Shown here one piece after another: positions 27,404 through 36,135 of a DNA stretch of 64,000 nucleotides. The DNA comes from Arcanobacterium_A hippocoleae (GTDB lineage: Bacteria > Actinomycetota > Actinomycetes > Actinomycetales > Actinomycetaceae). The translations under genes and the position numbers were made by a program. Position 1 is the first letter of the stretch. Every line of letters starts with the position of its first letter. The DNA lies in NCBI RefSeq assembly GCF_031456295.1, contig NZ_JAVDUJ010000001.1, positions 186,001 through 250,000 on the forward strand, written 5' to 3'. The notes beneath the pieces were generated by a model that saw only the letters and a list, made by a program, of their open reading frames with translations, did not search any database and was not told where the DNA came from.

Positions 27404-28747
27404 ATGAAAGTCAAGATCGGGAAGAATACGATAGCGATCATGTCATCGGTTGCAATCCTTGCTTCTGGAATTACAATCAGCCTCTCAGGGAACATTGCCA
27501 CCGCTGCGAACCGTGATGACCTAGTAGCGCGTGAAAAAGCACAAGCAAGCGAAATTGAAAAACTAAAATCGCAAATTACCGGGCTTGATGTAAACGTGCA
27601 AGAAACTTTCTTGAAACTCACCGAGACAAAAAATAAAATTCCTGGAGCAGAATCCGAATTAGCCAATGCACAATCACAATTATCGGCGGCAGAGCGCGAA
27701 GCACAACGCAATGCGGCCGTACTCTCTTCTGCGCAAGCCGAACTTCGCAAAATCAAAAACGAGAAAGAAACAGCTGCTGACGCGAAAGACGACACCCTGA
27801 AATCTTTAGGTGCGCTTGCACGAGCAACATACCGCGGCGATGTGGCTCCGTCAGCAATTGAATTAATTATCGGTACAAGCTCGGCTGAAGATTTCATGAA
27901 CGCTTATCGGGCAAATACTGCAATTGCCCGCACGCAAACGAATGTGCTCGATGCACAGGCAAAAGCAAGTGCGCTTGCTGAAAATAGAGAAGCAAGGCAA
28001 AACGCTGTTGAAGCGGTAATCACTAAGCTGAAGCGTGAAGCTGATGCAATTGTGGTGGAACGTGAAGCAACTAAGAAAGACGCAGAGAAAAAACGCGAAA
28101 ATCTGAACTCCTTACAAAAAGAATACGAGAATCTAGTTGCGCAGTTACAAGGTAAGAAGTCAGATATCGCGGCTTCAATCGAGAAACATAAGCAAGTGCA
28201 AGCCGAAATTATGGCTGAGATTGCGGCGATTGATGCAGAAAATCGTCGGCGGGCGGAAGAAGCTGCACGCCGAAAGAAAGCTGGGGAAGGTGGATACTCC
28301 GATGGTGGCGGTGTGATCATCACTTCCAGTGACTGGATCCAAACGCCTCTGCCAAAACCACTTCGGATCACTTCTCCTTTTGCCTACCGGATTAATCCTG
28401 TATCTGGGCGGTATGAATTTCATCCTGCGATCGATATTGGTTCACAATGTGGCACAACGCAGCGGGCTGGTGCTGCCGGTACGATCACGAGGTTCCGTCA
28501 TGCATCTGATGGCAATCCGTATGGAAACGCCGTATACATCAATCACGGGATAGTAAATGGCGCAAGTTGGGTCACCTTCCACGCGCATCTTTCCCGAATT
28601 GATGTACGTATTGGGCAACATGTAGCAAAAGGAGAGCCAATTGGGTTGACCGGAACTACTGGATGGTCTACTGGCTGCCATTTGCACTATGAGGTTTTCC
28701 GTAATGGGAAGCAAATCAATCCAATGTCATTGCCCAGCTTCAACTGA
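27404..28747 (+). CDS. Secreted coiled-coil M23 peptidoglycan hydrolase (EnvC/RipC-like)
   Basis: This 447-residue protein has an N-terminal signal segment (MKVKIGKNTIAIMSSVAILASGITISLS). A long Lys/Glu/Ala-rich coiled coil covers about 35-295. A C-terminal LytM/M23 domain follows with zinc ligands in FHPAIDIG and LHYEVF. The architecture of coiled-coil lid plus hydrolase is that of FtsEX-controlled enzymes such as EnvC, PcsB and RipC. The ATG at 27404 has GGGA upstream. The position directly after ftsX strongly suggests activation by FtsEX at the division site. Confidence 0.9.
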   Translation: MKVKIGKNTIAIMSSVAILASGITISLSGNIATAANRDDLVAREKAQASEIEKLKSQITGLDVNVQETFLKLTETKNKIPGAESELANAQSQLSAAEREAQRNAAVLSSAQAELRKIKNEKETAADAKDDTLKSLGALARATYRGDVAPSAIELIIGTSSAEDFMNAYRANTAIARTQTNVLDAQAKASALAENREARQNAVEAVITKLKREADAIVVEREATKKDAEKKRENLNSLQKEYENLVAQLQGKKSDIAASIEKHKQVQAEIMAEIAAIDAENRRRAEEAARRKKAGEGGYSDGGGVIITSSDWIQTPLPKPLRITSPFAYRINPVSGRYEFHPAIDIGSQCGTTQRAGAAGTITRFRHASDGNPYGNAVYINHGIVNGASWVTFHAHLSRIDVRIGQHVAKGEPIGLTGTTGWSTGCHLHYEVFRNGKQINPMSLPSFN

Positions 28748-28972
28748 TTTTATTTCAAAATTGCGGTATTTACGGGTAGCGTAAAGCGTGCTGATGGTGC
28801 TGCAGAAGATATTTTCTGCATCCATACGCATAAAATATGATGCCTTTCTACTGCGGGCAAGAATGTGTTTTAATGGATATCTGGCTCAGAGTAGAAATGA
28901 GTGCGGATACAACGCCAATATACATTGGTGCACTGTGTATTTTGATTGTGATGTAATTGTGAGGAGGCTAAA

Positions 28973-29509
28973 ATGGCGAAAAAATCGAATAAATCTGCCG
29001 GAAAGCTCACTCCAGCGCAAAAAGCAAAGGCGGAAGCTGACGCAAAAAAGGTGATTGCCCGGAATAAAAAGGCACGGCATGATTACCATATTGATAAAAT
29101 TTATGAAGCCGGTCTTGTGCTTTCCGGTACCGAAGTAAAGGCGCTACGGATGGGGCGTGCCTCACTGACGGAATCATGGATCGAGTTCGACCGTCGGGGA
29201 GAAGCCTGGCTAGTTGGCTGTAATATTCCGATATATGCGATGGGATCATGGACGAATCATGCTCCGACGCAAAAGCGGAAGCTTTTATTACATCAGTACG
29301 AGATCGATAATTTGCGTTTGAAAGTGCGTGATAAAGGCACGACGGTAGTACCACTTGAGCTGTATTTTGTACGCGGCAGAGTGAAAATCGAGATTGCTCT
29401 TGCACGCGGTAAAAAAGATTGGGATAAGCGCGAGACACTGCGGCGAAAGCAAGATGAACGAGATACTGCGCGCGCAATGTCTGATGCGCATAAGCGTGGG
29501 CGTATTTAG
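28973..29509 (+). CDS. smpB: SsrA-binding protein SmpB
   Basis: This 178-residue SmpB has a Lys/Ala-rich N-terminal extension of about 30 residues. The core reads ARHDYHIDKIYEAGLVLSGTEVKALRMGRASL, with GKKDWDKRETLRRKQDERD in the C-terminal tail that mimics the mRNA in the ribosome. GAGGAGG at 28961-28967 gives a strong start at 28973. It works with tmRNA, encoded 286 bp downstream, in trans-translation rescue of stalled ribosomes. Confidence 0.97.
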   Translation: MAKKSNKSAGKLTPAQKAKAEADAKKVIARNKKARHDYHIDKIYEAGLVLSGTEVKALRMGRASLTESWIEFDRRGEAWLVGCNIPIYAMGSWTNHAPTQKRKLLLHQYEIDNLRLKVRDKGTTVVPLELYFVRGRVKIEIALARGKKDWDKRETLRRKQDERDTARAMSDAHKRGRI

Positions 29510-29794
29510 CTTTGATTTTGTGAATGTGGTGCGTGAGAGCCGAACTTGGTTGTAGTTTCGCTCTGTGCTGCGGGGAATTGGAAGCGGTATCTGCAGATAA
29601 CTGCATTTTTAGTAGATGGCTTTGTCATGTTTTTGTTTTGCTGCACATTGCGGCGCGCTAGATTTTATCGAAAGTATGGGCTAGACTGGCTTGCAGGTTA
29701 ATGCGTTTGCTGAATTAGCTGTTTTCATTGTTGGTGATCTTTTGGTGTTGATAATGGCATGAAGATTCAGCTGGACGAATTGATAACTGAATAT

Positions 29795-30175
29795 GGGGAT
29801 GATCGGTTTCGACGGTAATGAAGGCCGAAGAGAAGCGGGTAGAGGATGTACAGTCATCTCTTTAACGATTCTGTACGAAAATTAGTTGCAAACAAGCAGC
29901 ATAACGACTTCGCCCTCGCTGCCTAAGCGCGAGCGCATTTAAAGGAGTCCGTCAGCCTTACGTAGCTTTCGCGTAAGTGAACTGGCGTCGTTTTTATGGA
30001 AGCCACTGCGCTGCAGATTTGTTCGTGATTTGCAGTGAACTTTTAGCGAACTAGGTTTGTCAGCAACTTGTTTGCGTGAGTGCTGGAGCCAAAAACAACG
30101 TTTAGCAGACTGCACCCGGAGAAGTCTTGGGTATTGCATTATCGGACCAGGGTTCGATTCCCTGCATCTCCACCA
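29795..30175 (+). ncRNA. ssrA: tmRNA
   Basis: The 5' end GGGGATGATCGGTTTCGACGG and the 3' end GTTCGATTCCC...CATCTCCACCA form the tRNA-like domain. GGGGAUG pairs with CAUCUCC, followed by A and an encoded CCA. The tag reading frame at 29888-29926 encodes ANKQHNDFALAA and a stop, ending in the expected ALAA protease signal. Length is about 381 bases. smpB lies just upstream. Accessory high-GC DNA begins immediately downstream, as is common because tmRNA 3' ends are integration targets. Confidence 0.96.
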
Positions 30176-30179
30176 TTAG

Positions 30180-30224
30180 GACGCTCATTTTGATACAAAG
30201 TATCGAGGTGGGCGTCTTTTGTTG
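30180..30224 (+). terminator. ssrA intrinsic terminator
   Basis: A 17-bp stem (30180-30196 with 30200-30216, wobble pairs only, 3-base loop) is followed by TTTTG. It starts four bases after the tmRNA CCA. Confidence 0.88.
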
Positions 30225-30379
30225 TTGCGGCGGTGTTTGTGCTTGTCAGGGCGGTATTGGTGGTTGTTTTGAGGCGGTTCTTGCCCTGTCTTTGGGGCGT
30301 TTGGTGAGGGGTTGCGGCGGTGGTTTCGCCTCTTTTTGTCGTCGGTTTAGGTGGCGTGGGGTGGCGGGTTCTTGTTGCC

Positions 30380-30478
30380 GCTAAAAAGTATGGGTTCCGC
30401 TAAAAGGTATGGGTATCTGCTAAAAAGTGTTGGTAAGCGCTAAAAGGTTTGTGTAGGTCTTAAAAGTACGGGACTGTG
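30380..30478 (+). repeat. Tandem array of about 20-bp repeats (GCTAAAARGTATGGGT type)
   Basis: Five units begin at about 30380, 30399, 30419, 30439 and 30459, sharing the core GCTAAAA(A/G)GT. The spacing of 19-20 bp puts copies two helical turns apart, suggesting protein binding. Arrays like this occur as multiple terminal repeats of IS21-type insertion sequences and as plasmid iterons. No transposase or Rep gene is adjacent, so the origin is uncertain. Confidence 0.7.
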
Positions 30479-30690
30479 CCACAGGTCGGGTCGCAGACCG
30501 TATCAGGTTGGATACAAGGGTTCGTGGGGCGTGAGCGACCTGGATTGGAAGAAACTCGCGCGCCACTAGGGAAAGCTCGGGATAGCGCGAGCCGTTGAGC
30601 GGTCTACTCGGACGGTTCGGCTCCGGCGGCGACTTGTCCAGGAGGCGTCGTGGTTCGACGTGAACCACGAACGATACAGCTGTCAGTGGA

Positions 30691-30730
30691 GCGCCAAAAG
30701 GTGCGGCAAGCGCCAAAAGGTAGTGCCGGT
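30691..30730 (+). repeat. Two further copies of the repeat (GCGCCAAAAGGT)
   Basis: GCGCCAAAAGGT occurs at 30691 and again 19 bp later at about 30710. It resembles the core of the array at 30380-30478 with CTAAAA changed to CCAAAA. The two clusters flank about 210 bp of GC-rich DNA, consistent with ends of a small or deleted insertion sequence. Confidence 0.55.
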
Positions 30731-30795
30731 TACGACTTGCTATTAGCCCTGATTAGAGCGTGTATGTACGTGACGCAAAGACAGGAGCCACCACC

Positions 30796-31494
30796 ATGCA
30801 CTACCCCGAACTCGCAACAGTACAAGCTCGCCTGACCTACCGGCTGATCAGCTTCCTCCTTGAAAACCTCGCCGCCGGGCACACCGTCGAGTGGATGGAC
30901 GCATTCCGCGCCCAACGCCACACAGCCAGCGTCCTCAAGATCACCGAGAGGGAGTTGCCTTGGCTCGCCACTCGCGTCGACCCGAGCGGCCACAAGTCTT
31001 TCGGTCGGCGCATGTCTGGCAAGATCGTATGCGGCGACTGCGGACGGCCGTTCGGCCACAAGACCTGGCACTCCGGTACCCCGAACCGGGTCGACGTGTG
31101 GGAGTGCCCCACGAACTACGTCAAGCGCGGCACCTGCACCACCAGCCACCTCTACCAGGAGGTGCTGCTGGCCAAGATGGGTGAAGCACTGCAGGTGCTC
31201 GCTGGGCGCAACAGCACGGCGGTCGACCAGGCCGTGGACAGCCTGCAGTCAACGGGTGCGCGGCGACGTCCATCGACGCTCAGTGCCGCGATCGACAAGC
31301 TCCTGACCGAATCGCCGACGCAGCTTGCGTTCCACATCCCGGACTTCCTTGCGGTTCTGGAGGGCGGGTGCAGGCTCACCGATGGCAGGCTCGGATTCGT
31401 GTTCATTACCGGCGAGGCCGTCACCCTCGACCTCCCGCAACGCTGGAGCCCCGTGATGCGCCCAGGCGAACTCGCAGCTACAGGGCGTTGCTGA
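30796..31494 (+). pseudogene. Large serine recombinase remnant (zinc-ribbon C-terminal part)
   Basis: This is 232 residues from an ATG preceded by AGGAG. From about residue 70, RRMSGKIVCGDCGRPFGHKTWHS, then VWECP and GTCTTSHLY, match the recombinase zinc beta-ribbon with its four cysteines. A helical stretch follows. The catalytic resolvase domain and its serine are absent. The first 70 residues do not look like the missing part, so the reading frame is probably a fusion left by a deletion. It cannot catalyse integration. Its last 17 bases overlap the end of the convergent res gene. Confidence 0.68.
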
Positions 31495-34069
31495 CCGGGC
31501 TGGCGAAGGCTTTCAGGTCTTCCCACGAGTCGGCACGGGCGGTGTCTTGCTCGTAGGCGATCAGATAGCCCCAGTGCTGACCGGCGTAGGCATCCTCAGC
31601 CACCAACCGGCGCACCAACGCCTCGGCAGCCTTACGTTTGGCCTGCACCCTGGCGTCATCGCGGCCGCGCTCGTCCTTGCCTTCGATGATCCAATGCACC
31701 CCGTTGGTGTCCAAGGCTACGAAGTCGGGGAAGTAGCGGTCTTTCGCGTTGTAGTACACGAACGTCTGGTCTTGCGGATGCAGGCGATGCCACCACACGA
31801 TCCCCGGCGACGTGTTGAGCAGGCGAGCAAGCTGGTATTCGCCGGTGAAGGAGTCGAAGGACTCCTCGGCGAATAGCGACTTGAACCAGCCGCCATAGAC
31901 CCGGCCTCGCACGAACTGGTCACGACTCTCGATCTGGTCATGCACCTTCTCACCCAACGGGAGCGTGTAGCCGGTGCCTGGCATCGACTTAGGGTGTATG
32001 GTCGGCACCTCGCGGGTGGCTCGCAGTGTCTCGGTTGTGTAGTTCTTGATCAGCGCTAGGAGTTCGGCGCGGGCGGAGTCGAGGGATTTGACGGTCCAGC
32101 CGGTGAACGTCACGGCGCGCATGAACTTCGGCACCAGGAACGTGGCGACGTAGCGAGCGGTCTGTTCGGTTTTGGGCACCAGCGACATGTTGATCACCAG
32201 TTTGACCAGCGCCTCCTCGGCGTCGGCGTCGTCGACGTGGACGGAGTCGACTTCGGCGCTTTCTCGATCCTCTGCCCGGAGTTTCTTGCCTAGGGCGGCG
32301 ATGATCTCTTTGCGCAGCAGCACGTCCCCAGCAGAGGTGACCCGACGCGCTGCTTGCTCGATCTCGGCGTCACTGATTTCTGACAGGTCAATGGGCGGCT
32401 GCTGCACAGTCATCGTCGTCACCGGGAATCGGTAGGACACGTCAGCAAAGCTCGGGTTGCGTCCGATAGAAACCAACTCCCAGGTGGGCTGATCCTCCTG
32501 CTCGGTGATGGTGCGAACCCCGACACCGGGCAAACCCGCCCCCGGGGAATCACTGCCGCCGACGGGAACGGTGCCCGGCTGCGGAGCCATACCACCGGCG
32601 ACCTCACCACTGACACCGGTGCCCGGTTCAGAACCGGTTGTCTTCGTTGGTTGGTCACCGCCGGTCGTGGGCGTACCTGTACCCGTGCCGGACTCTTCGG
32701 CGGCTTTACGGATCGCCTCTTCTACCTTGGCTTTGTCGGGCTCGGCGATGGCTTCGTCCAGGCCGAACTGCTGCAGCACGTTCTCGGCGTTGAGCAGCTC
32801 GGTGAAGGATTGGTGGGCGATGATGTCGAGCTGATCGATCTGCCACACACCCGTATACCGGCCGAACGGCAGCCGCAGCCCGCGCCCCATCGTCTGCTGA
32901 GTGAGCACTTCGGACGCCATGGCGCGCAGTGTGACCACCACGGCAATGTTCTTGACGTCCCAGCCTTCCTTGAGCTTGTTCACGCTCACCACTGCCAGCA
33001 CAGGCGATTCGGGCCGATCCAATTCGTCGAGGCGACGCTGAGTCAACTCATCCTCGTGCTTGGAGTCCACCTGCAGCACAGCCTCGTCTTTGCCGAAGTA
33101 TTCGGGGGTGCGCAGCAGCTCAGCCACCTGGGTGGCGTGCTCGACGTCCGAACAGACCACGAAAACCACCGCGTTGACGTGGGCGCGGTTCTGGTTGGCA
33201 GCGTAGGCGTCATAGTGGGCCTGCTTGATCTGGCGCAGTTGAAGCGCGTCACGTAGCTGTTGTTCTTCGGAGGATTCATCGGAGCCGTATCCGGTCTTAC
33301 GGAACGCCAGCACGGGGGCCTTGACGTACTTGTCCTGGATCGCCCGGTAGAGCGGGTACTCAAAGATCACGTGATCGGTCTTCTTATCCACCGAGGCCGT
33401 CAGACCGATCGCCGCCGCTGGATCGAGTTCCTTCAACGCTGCATTGAACGCGACCGCGCTGGACCCGTACAGGTGGGACTCGTCGGCGATCACAACCAGA
33501 TCATCGAGACCCTTGAGGTAGTCGAAGAGCACGCCGGCGTTCTCATCGAACCGGCGGGGCTTACGGCGCATCGCGTCCTGGGTACCACCGTGGGTGTCAC
33601 CCTCGGCTTCCTTCGGCGCGATGAGCTGCTGAATGTTGAAGATAAACGCCAGCATTGGCACTTCACGGCCGAACGCGAGTCGAGCCGGGCCGTTCTGCCG
33701 GGCGATCCACGCCGAGTAGTCCTGTGGGGTCACCACCTCGGGCGGCACCGCCGTGCCGGTGATGTAGCGGGGTGTGCCGGGCGTGAAGTTCTGCACCGTC
33801 TTCGCCTGCACCGTCTTGCCTGGGGTGACGATGACGACGTTGCTGACCCCTTGGCGGCGCAGATACTCCATAAACGCGGCCATCAGATAGGTCTTTCCCA
33901 CGCCCGTAGCGAGGTTGAGCACCTGCATCACGGTCGGGTCATAGTCGCCGTCGAGAGTGAAGACCAGCTGGCGCAGCGCTTCCTTATTCGGAGCACGCAG
34001 GTCGAACTCGGCACTGATCGACTCCAGCATGTCGGAGTCAAAACTGATGTTGAGCCTGTTCGCCATCAC
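31478..34069 (-). CDS. Type III restriction enzyme Res subunit (helicase-nuclease)
   Basis: This 863-residue SF2 protein has Walker A NLATGVGKTYLM near residue 55, DExH motif VVIADESHLYG, motif III LTASV and motif VI QQTMGRGLRLPFG. The C-terminal PD-(D/E)xK nuclease reads FPDFVALDTN...WIIEGKDE. A Gly/Pro/Thr-rich linker lies around residues 455-515. With Mod it would translocate or switch on DNA and cut near unmethylated sites. The start overlaps the mod stop (ATGA). It is last in a six-gene operon beginning with ABC-3C-like genes. Confidence 0.9.
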   Translation of the reverse strand: MMANRLNISFDSDMLESISAEFDLRAPNKEALRQLVFTLDGDYDPTVMQVLNLATGVGKTYLMAAFMEYLRRQGVSNVVIVTPGKTVQAKTVQNFTPGTPRYITGTAVPPEVVTPQDYSAWIARQNGPARLAFGREVPMLAFIFNIQQLIAPKEAEGDTHGGTQDAMRRKPRRFDENAGVLFDYLKGLDDLVVIADESHLYGSSAVAFNAALKELDPAAAIGLTASVDKKTDHVIFEYPLYRAIQDKYVKAPVLAFRKTGYGSDESSEEQQLRDALQLRQIKQAHYDAYAANQNRAHVNAVVFVVCSDVEHATQVAELLRTPEYFGKDEAVLQVDSKHEDELTQRRLDELDRPESPVLAVVSVNKLKEGWDVKNIAVVVTLRAMASEVLTQQTMGRGLRLPFGRYTGVWQIDQLDIIAHQSFTELLNAENVLQQFGLDEAIAEPDKAKVEEAIRKAAEESGTGTGTPTTGGDQPTKTTGSEPGTGVSGEVAGGMAPQPGTVPVGGSDSPGAGLPGVGVRTITEQEDQPTWELVSIGRNPSFADVSYRFPVTTMTVQQPPIDLSEISDAEIEQAARRVTSAGDVLLRKEIIAALGKKLRAEDRESAEVDSVHVDDADAEEALVKLVINMSLVPKTEQTARYVATFLVPKFMRAVTFTGWTVKSLDSARAELLALIKNYTTETLRATREVPTIHPKSMPGTGYTLPLGEKVHDQIESRDQFVRGRVYGGWFKSLFAEESFDSFTGEYQLARLLNTSPGIVWWHRLHPQDQTFVYYNAKDRYFPDFVALDTNGVHWIIEGKDERGRDDARVQAKRKAAEALVRRLVAEDAYAGQHWGYLIAYEQDTARADSWEDLKAFASPVSNAL

Positions 34070-35910
34070 TGGTCACCACCTTCGCTGTACCGAAACACAT
34101 CATCGGGTAAGGCAATCACCCGCGACCCCTTCACAGCCTTGCGCAGTAGTTGGCGCACCCCATCCATCACGCTCGTCGCGGCAAGCACGATGGTTTCCCC
34201 GGGCTGCACCTGTGAGGCCAGCCAATCAACAATCTCGGGCGTGGCAACCCCCTCAACGACTTTGAGTAGCATGTTACCTCGGCGAGCGTCGAAAACGTAG
34301 TCATCATCCGGGTGCAGTAACGTGAAGCCGAGATTCGCAGCCACAGACTCGATCAGAGTCTGTCCGGTCGCGGCCGCAGTTAGCATCACCCGATCAAGCG
34401 CGGGGTCGTAGTCAAAACAGGCAGGCGAGAGATGCGCGACCTGGAAACCACCGCCACCACGCCAGTTCACTACTTCTTTCGTGCGTCTGGTCTTCGAGGC
34501 AGCCTTCAACGCCTTCACCTGGGCGCTGGTCTTTAGCTCTGGGTCGTCCTTGATCAGCTTGTTGAGCACGCTCGTGAATTTCGCGGCGTCCTCCGGCGAG
34601 ACACCATCAGGCAGCCCGTCTTCCGTAGCGTCGACTCGTTCGCCCTTAGTCCGAGTGATCCCTCCCAGGTCTTCGTCGTTGACGACCTTCTCCAGACGCG
34701 GACGCGTGAACGTCGTGAACGTCGACTCCAACAACTCACACGTCACCCAACGCCGCCCCATCTTCTGCGCCACCGCAGCCGTCGTACCAGACCCAGCAAA
34801 CACATCCAACACAATGTCGCCAGGATTCGAACCGATATGAATGATGCGCTCCAGCAACTCTTCTGGTTTTGGGGTGTCGAATGGGCTCCTACCAGGGAAC
34901 ATGGACTGCAAATGCTTATCGGCCGCATTGTTGTACACGAAATCAGCGATCTCATCGGCCAACCACAGCGTGGGCCAGGTAAGGCCAGCCCTAGTTTCGG
35001 ACAGGTATGCCTTCTTAACAGGTCCGCTATGACCAGTGCGCCCGAAGATTATACGTCCATCCCTTATTCCGCGTTCCATGTCTTCCTGGGAATACACCCA
35101 GTTGCGTCCAGCAGCAGGAGTGTATGCGACTCCCGTCTGGGGATTAATAATCGAATAGCGCAGATGCTCAACATTTCTGCCACCCTTCGCGTTAGCGTCA
35201 ACCGGGTGCGTAGCCCAGGGGCCACGAGGATCACCATCGGTATTGATATAACCTCCGTGCCCGGTAGGACGTGGGCGCAAGTTGAAGGCGCCCTCTGAAC
35301 CGTAGACCAGAATTTTGTCGTCATTAGCTGCCATAGGGCGATCATTTGGCAAGTTCCCGCGCTTCTTCCACGTGACTTCACCAATAAATGAGCCAGAAGA
35401 AAACACCTCATCCAGAAGAAGCCGCATGCGATGGTTCTCAGAAAAGTCCAGGTGGATCCATATTGACCCATCATCGGCGAGTAGCTTCTTCATGTGCATG
35501 AGCCGGTCGCGCATCATGGTCAGCCAGATGGAGTGTTCCAGGTTGTCTTCGTAATAGTTAAACGCCTTCTCGGTGTTAAACGGCGGATCAATGTAGACCA
35601 GCTTCACCTTGCCGACGTACTTCTCGGCAAGCTCGGGCACGCGGGTGAGGGCTTCGAGGACATCGCCCGATTCACCCAAGATCAGCAGGTTGTCATCCTG
35701 GGGCTCCAGGTCAGCGCGCTCGGAGTAGGCGAACTCGTCAGACTTCGGTGTCTGCGCACCTTGCACGTAGTCGTCTAGCACGAGGGTGTGGGTTTCGCAG
35801 TAGCGCGGATCAGAGGGGTCAACCCACGTGTAGCCGTACTTACCGGTCTCGGTAGGGATAAGGGCCTTGTCCTTGTTGTACCAGGTGAGTTGGAGACGCT
35901 GAGCGGTCAT
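34066..35910 (-). CDS. Type III DNA adenine methyltransferase Mod (beta class)
   Basis: This 614-residue enzyme has VYIDPPFNTEKAFNYYEDN (DPPF catalytic motif IV) before DVFAGSGTTAAVAQKMGRRW (SAM motif I), the beta-class order of type III Mod proteins. The target-recognition domain should lie between them (about residues 170-310). That stretch (about 34990-35400) is visibly lower in GC than its flanks, as expected when recognition domains are exchanged. The start directly abuts the XRE stop codon (TAGATG) and the end overlaps res, so all are co-translated. Confidence 0.92.
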   Translation of the reverse strand: MTAQRLQLTWYNKDKALIPTETGKYGYTWVDPSDPRYCETHTLVLDDYVQGAQTPKSDEFAYSERADLEPQDDNLLILGESGDVLEALTRVPELAEKYVGKVKLVYIDPPFNTEKAFNYYEDNLEHSIWLTMMRDRLMHMKKLLADDGSIWIHLDFSENHRMRLLLDEVFSSGSFIGEVTWKKRGNLPNDRPMAANDDKILVYGSEGAFNLRPRPTGHGGYINTDGDPRGPWATHPVDANAKGGRNVEHLRYSIINPQTGVAYTPAAGRNWVYSQEDMERGIRDGRIIFGRTGHSGPVKKAYLSETRAGLTWPTLWLADEIADFVYNNAADKHLQSMFPGRSPFDTPKPEELLERIIHIGSNPGDIVLDVFAGSGTTAAVAQKMGRRWVTCELLESTFTTFTRPRLEKVVNDEDLGGITRTKGERVDATEDGLPDGVSPEDAAKFTSVLNKLIKDDPELKTSAQVKALKAASKTRRTKEVVNWRGGGGFQVAHLSPACFDYDPALDRVMLTAAATGQTLIESVAANLGFTLLHPDDDYVFDARRGNMLLKVVEGVATPEIVDWLASQVQPGETIVLAATSVMDGVRQLLRKAVKGSRVIALPDDVFRYSEGGDQ

Positions 35911-36135
35911 CTAATCGGTCTCTCCCTTCAGGTCGGTGGGGACGACCTCGCAGATGTCAGCAATATCGCAGTCGAGCGCTTGGCAGATGCGGGCGAGGAC
36001 GTCGGTGGTGACGTTGCCATCACGTCCTAGTTTGGCGATGGTGGCTGGTGATAGGCCGGTTGCGTGGCGTAGGTCTTCTCGGGTCATGTCGCGGTCGATT
36101 AGGAGTTTCCATAAGGGTTTGAAGGTGATAGTCAC
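35911..36135 (-). CDS. XRE-family helix-turn-helix regulator
   Basis: This is a 74-residue, single-domain Cro/C1-type HTH. MTREDLRHATGLSPATIAKLGRDGNVTTDVLARICQALDCDI is the five-helix fold, of the HTH_26 kind common as control proteins of defence loci. Its start overlaps the DUF2326 gene by 4 bp (ATGA) and its stop abuts mod. It therefore sits exactly between the ABC-3C-like part and the restriction-modification part of the operon. A role in controlling both is an inference. Confidence 0.9.
   Translation of the reverse strand: MTITFKPLWKLLIDRDMTREDLRHATGLSPATIAKLGRDGNVTTDVLARICQALDCDIADICEVVPTDLKGETD

Larger units (their letters stand above)
30225..30795. other. Left edge of the accessory island, no supported gene
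   Basis: About 570 bp with a shift to high GC after about 30470. It holds the 20-bp repeat array at 30380-30478 and two related copies at 30691-30730. The ORFs in it lack ribosome sites and recognisable content. Confidence 0.55.

Noticed and set aside
30127..30384. ORF spanning the tmRNA 3' end and terminator
   Set aside because: It overlaps a confidently assigned tmRNA and its terminator hairpin and has low-complexity Cys/Gly content.
30420..30716. Minus-strand 98-residue ORF over the repeat region
   Set aside because: No ribosome site, no recognisable domain, and composition follows the GC-rich DNA.
32651..33256. Plus-strand 201-residue ORF antisense to res
   Set aside because: Shadow frame in GC-rich DNA without family features.
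33260..34300. Long plus-strand ORF (346 residues) antisense to res and mod
   Set aside because: It is a high-GC shadow of the well-supported type III genes and spans their junction.
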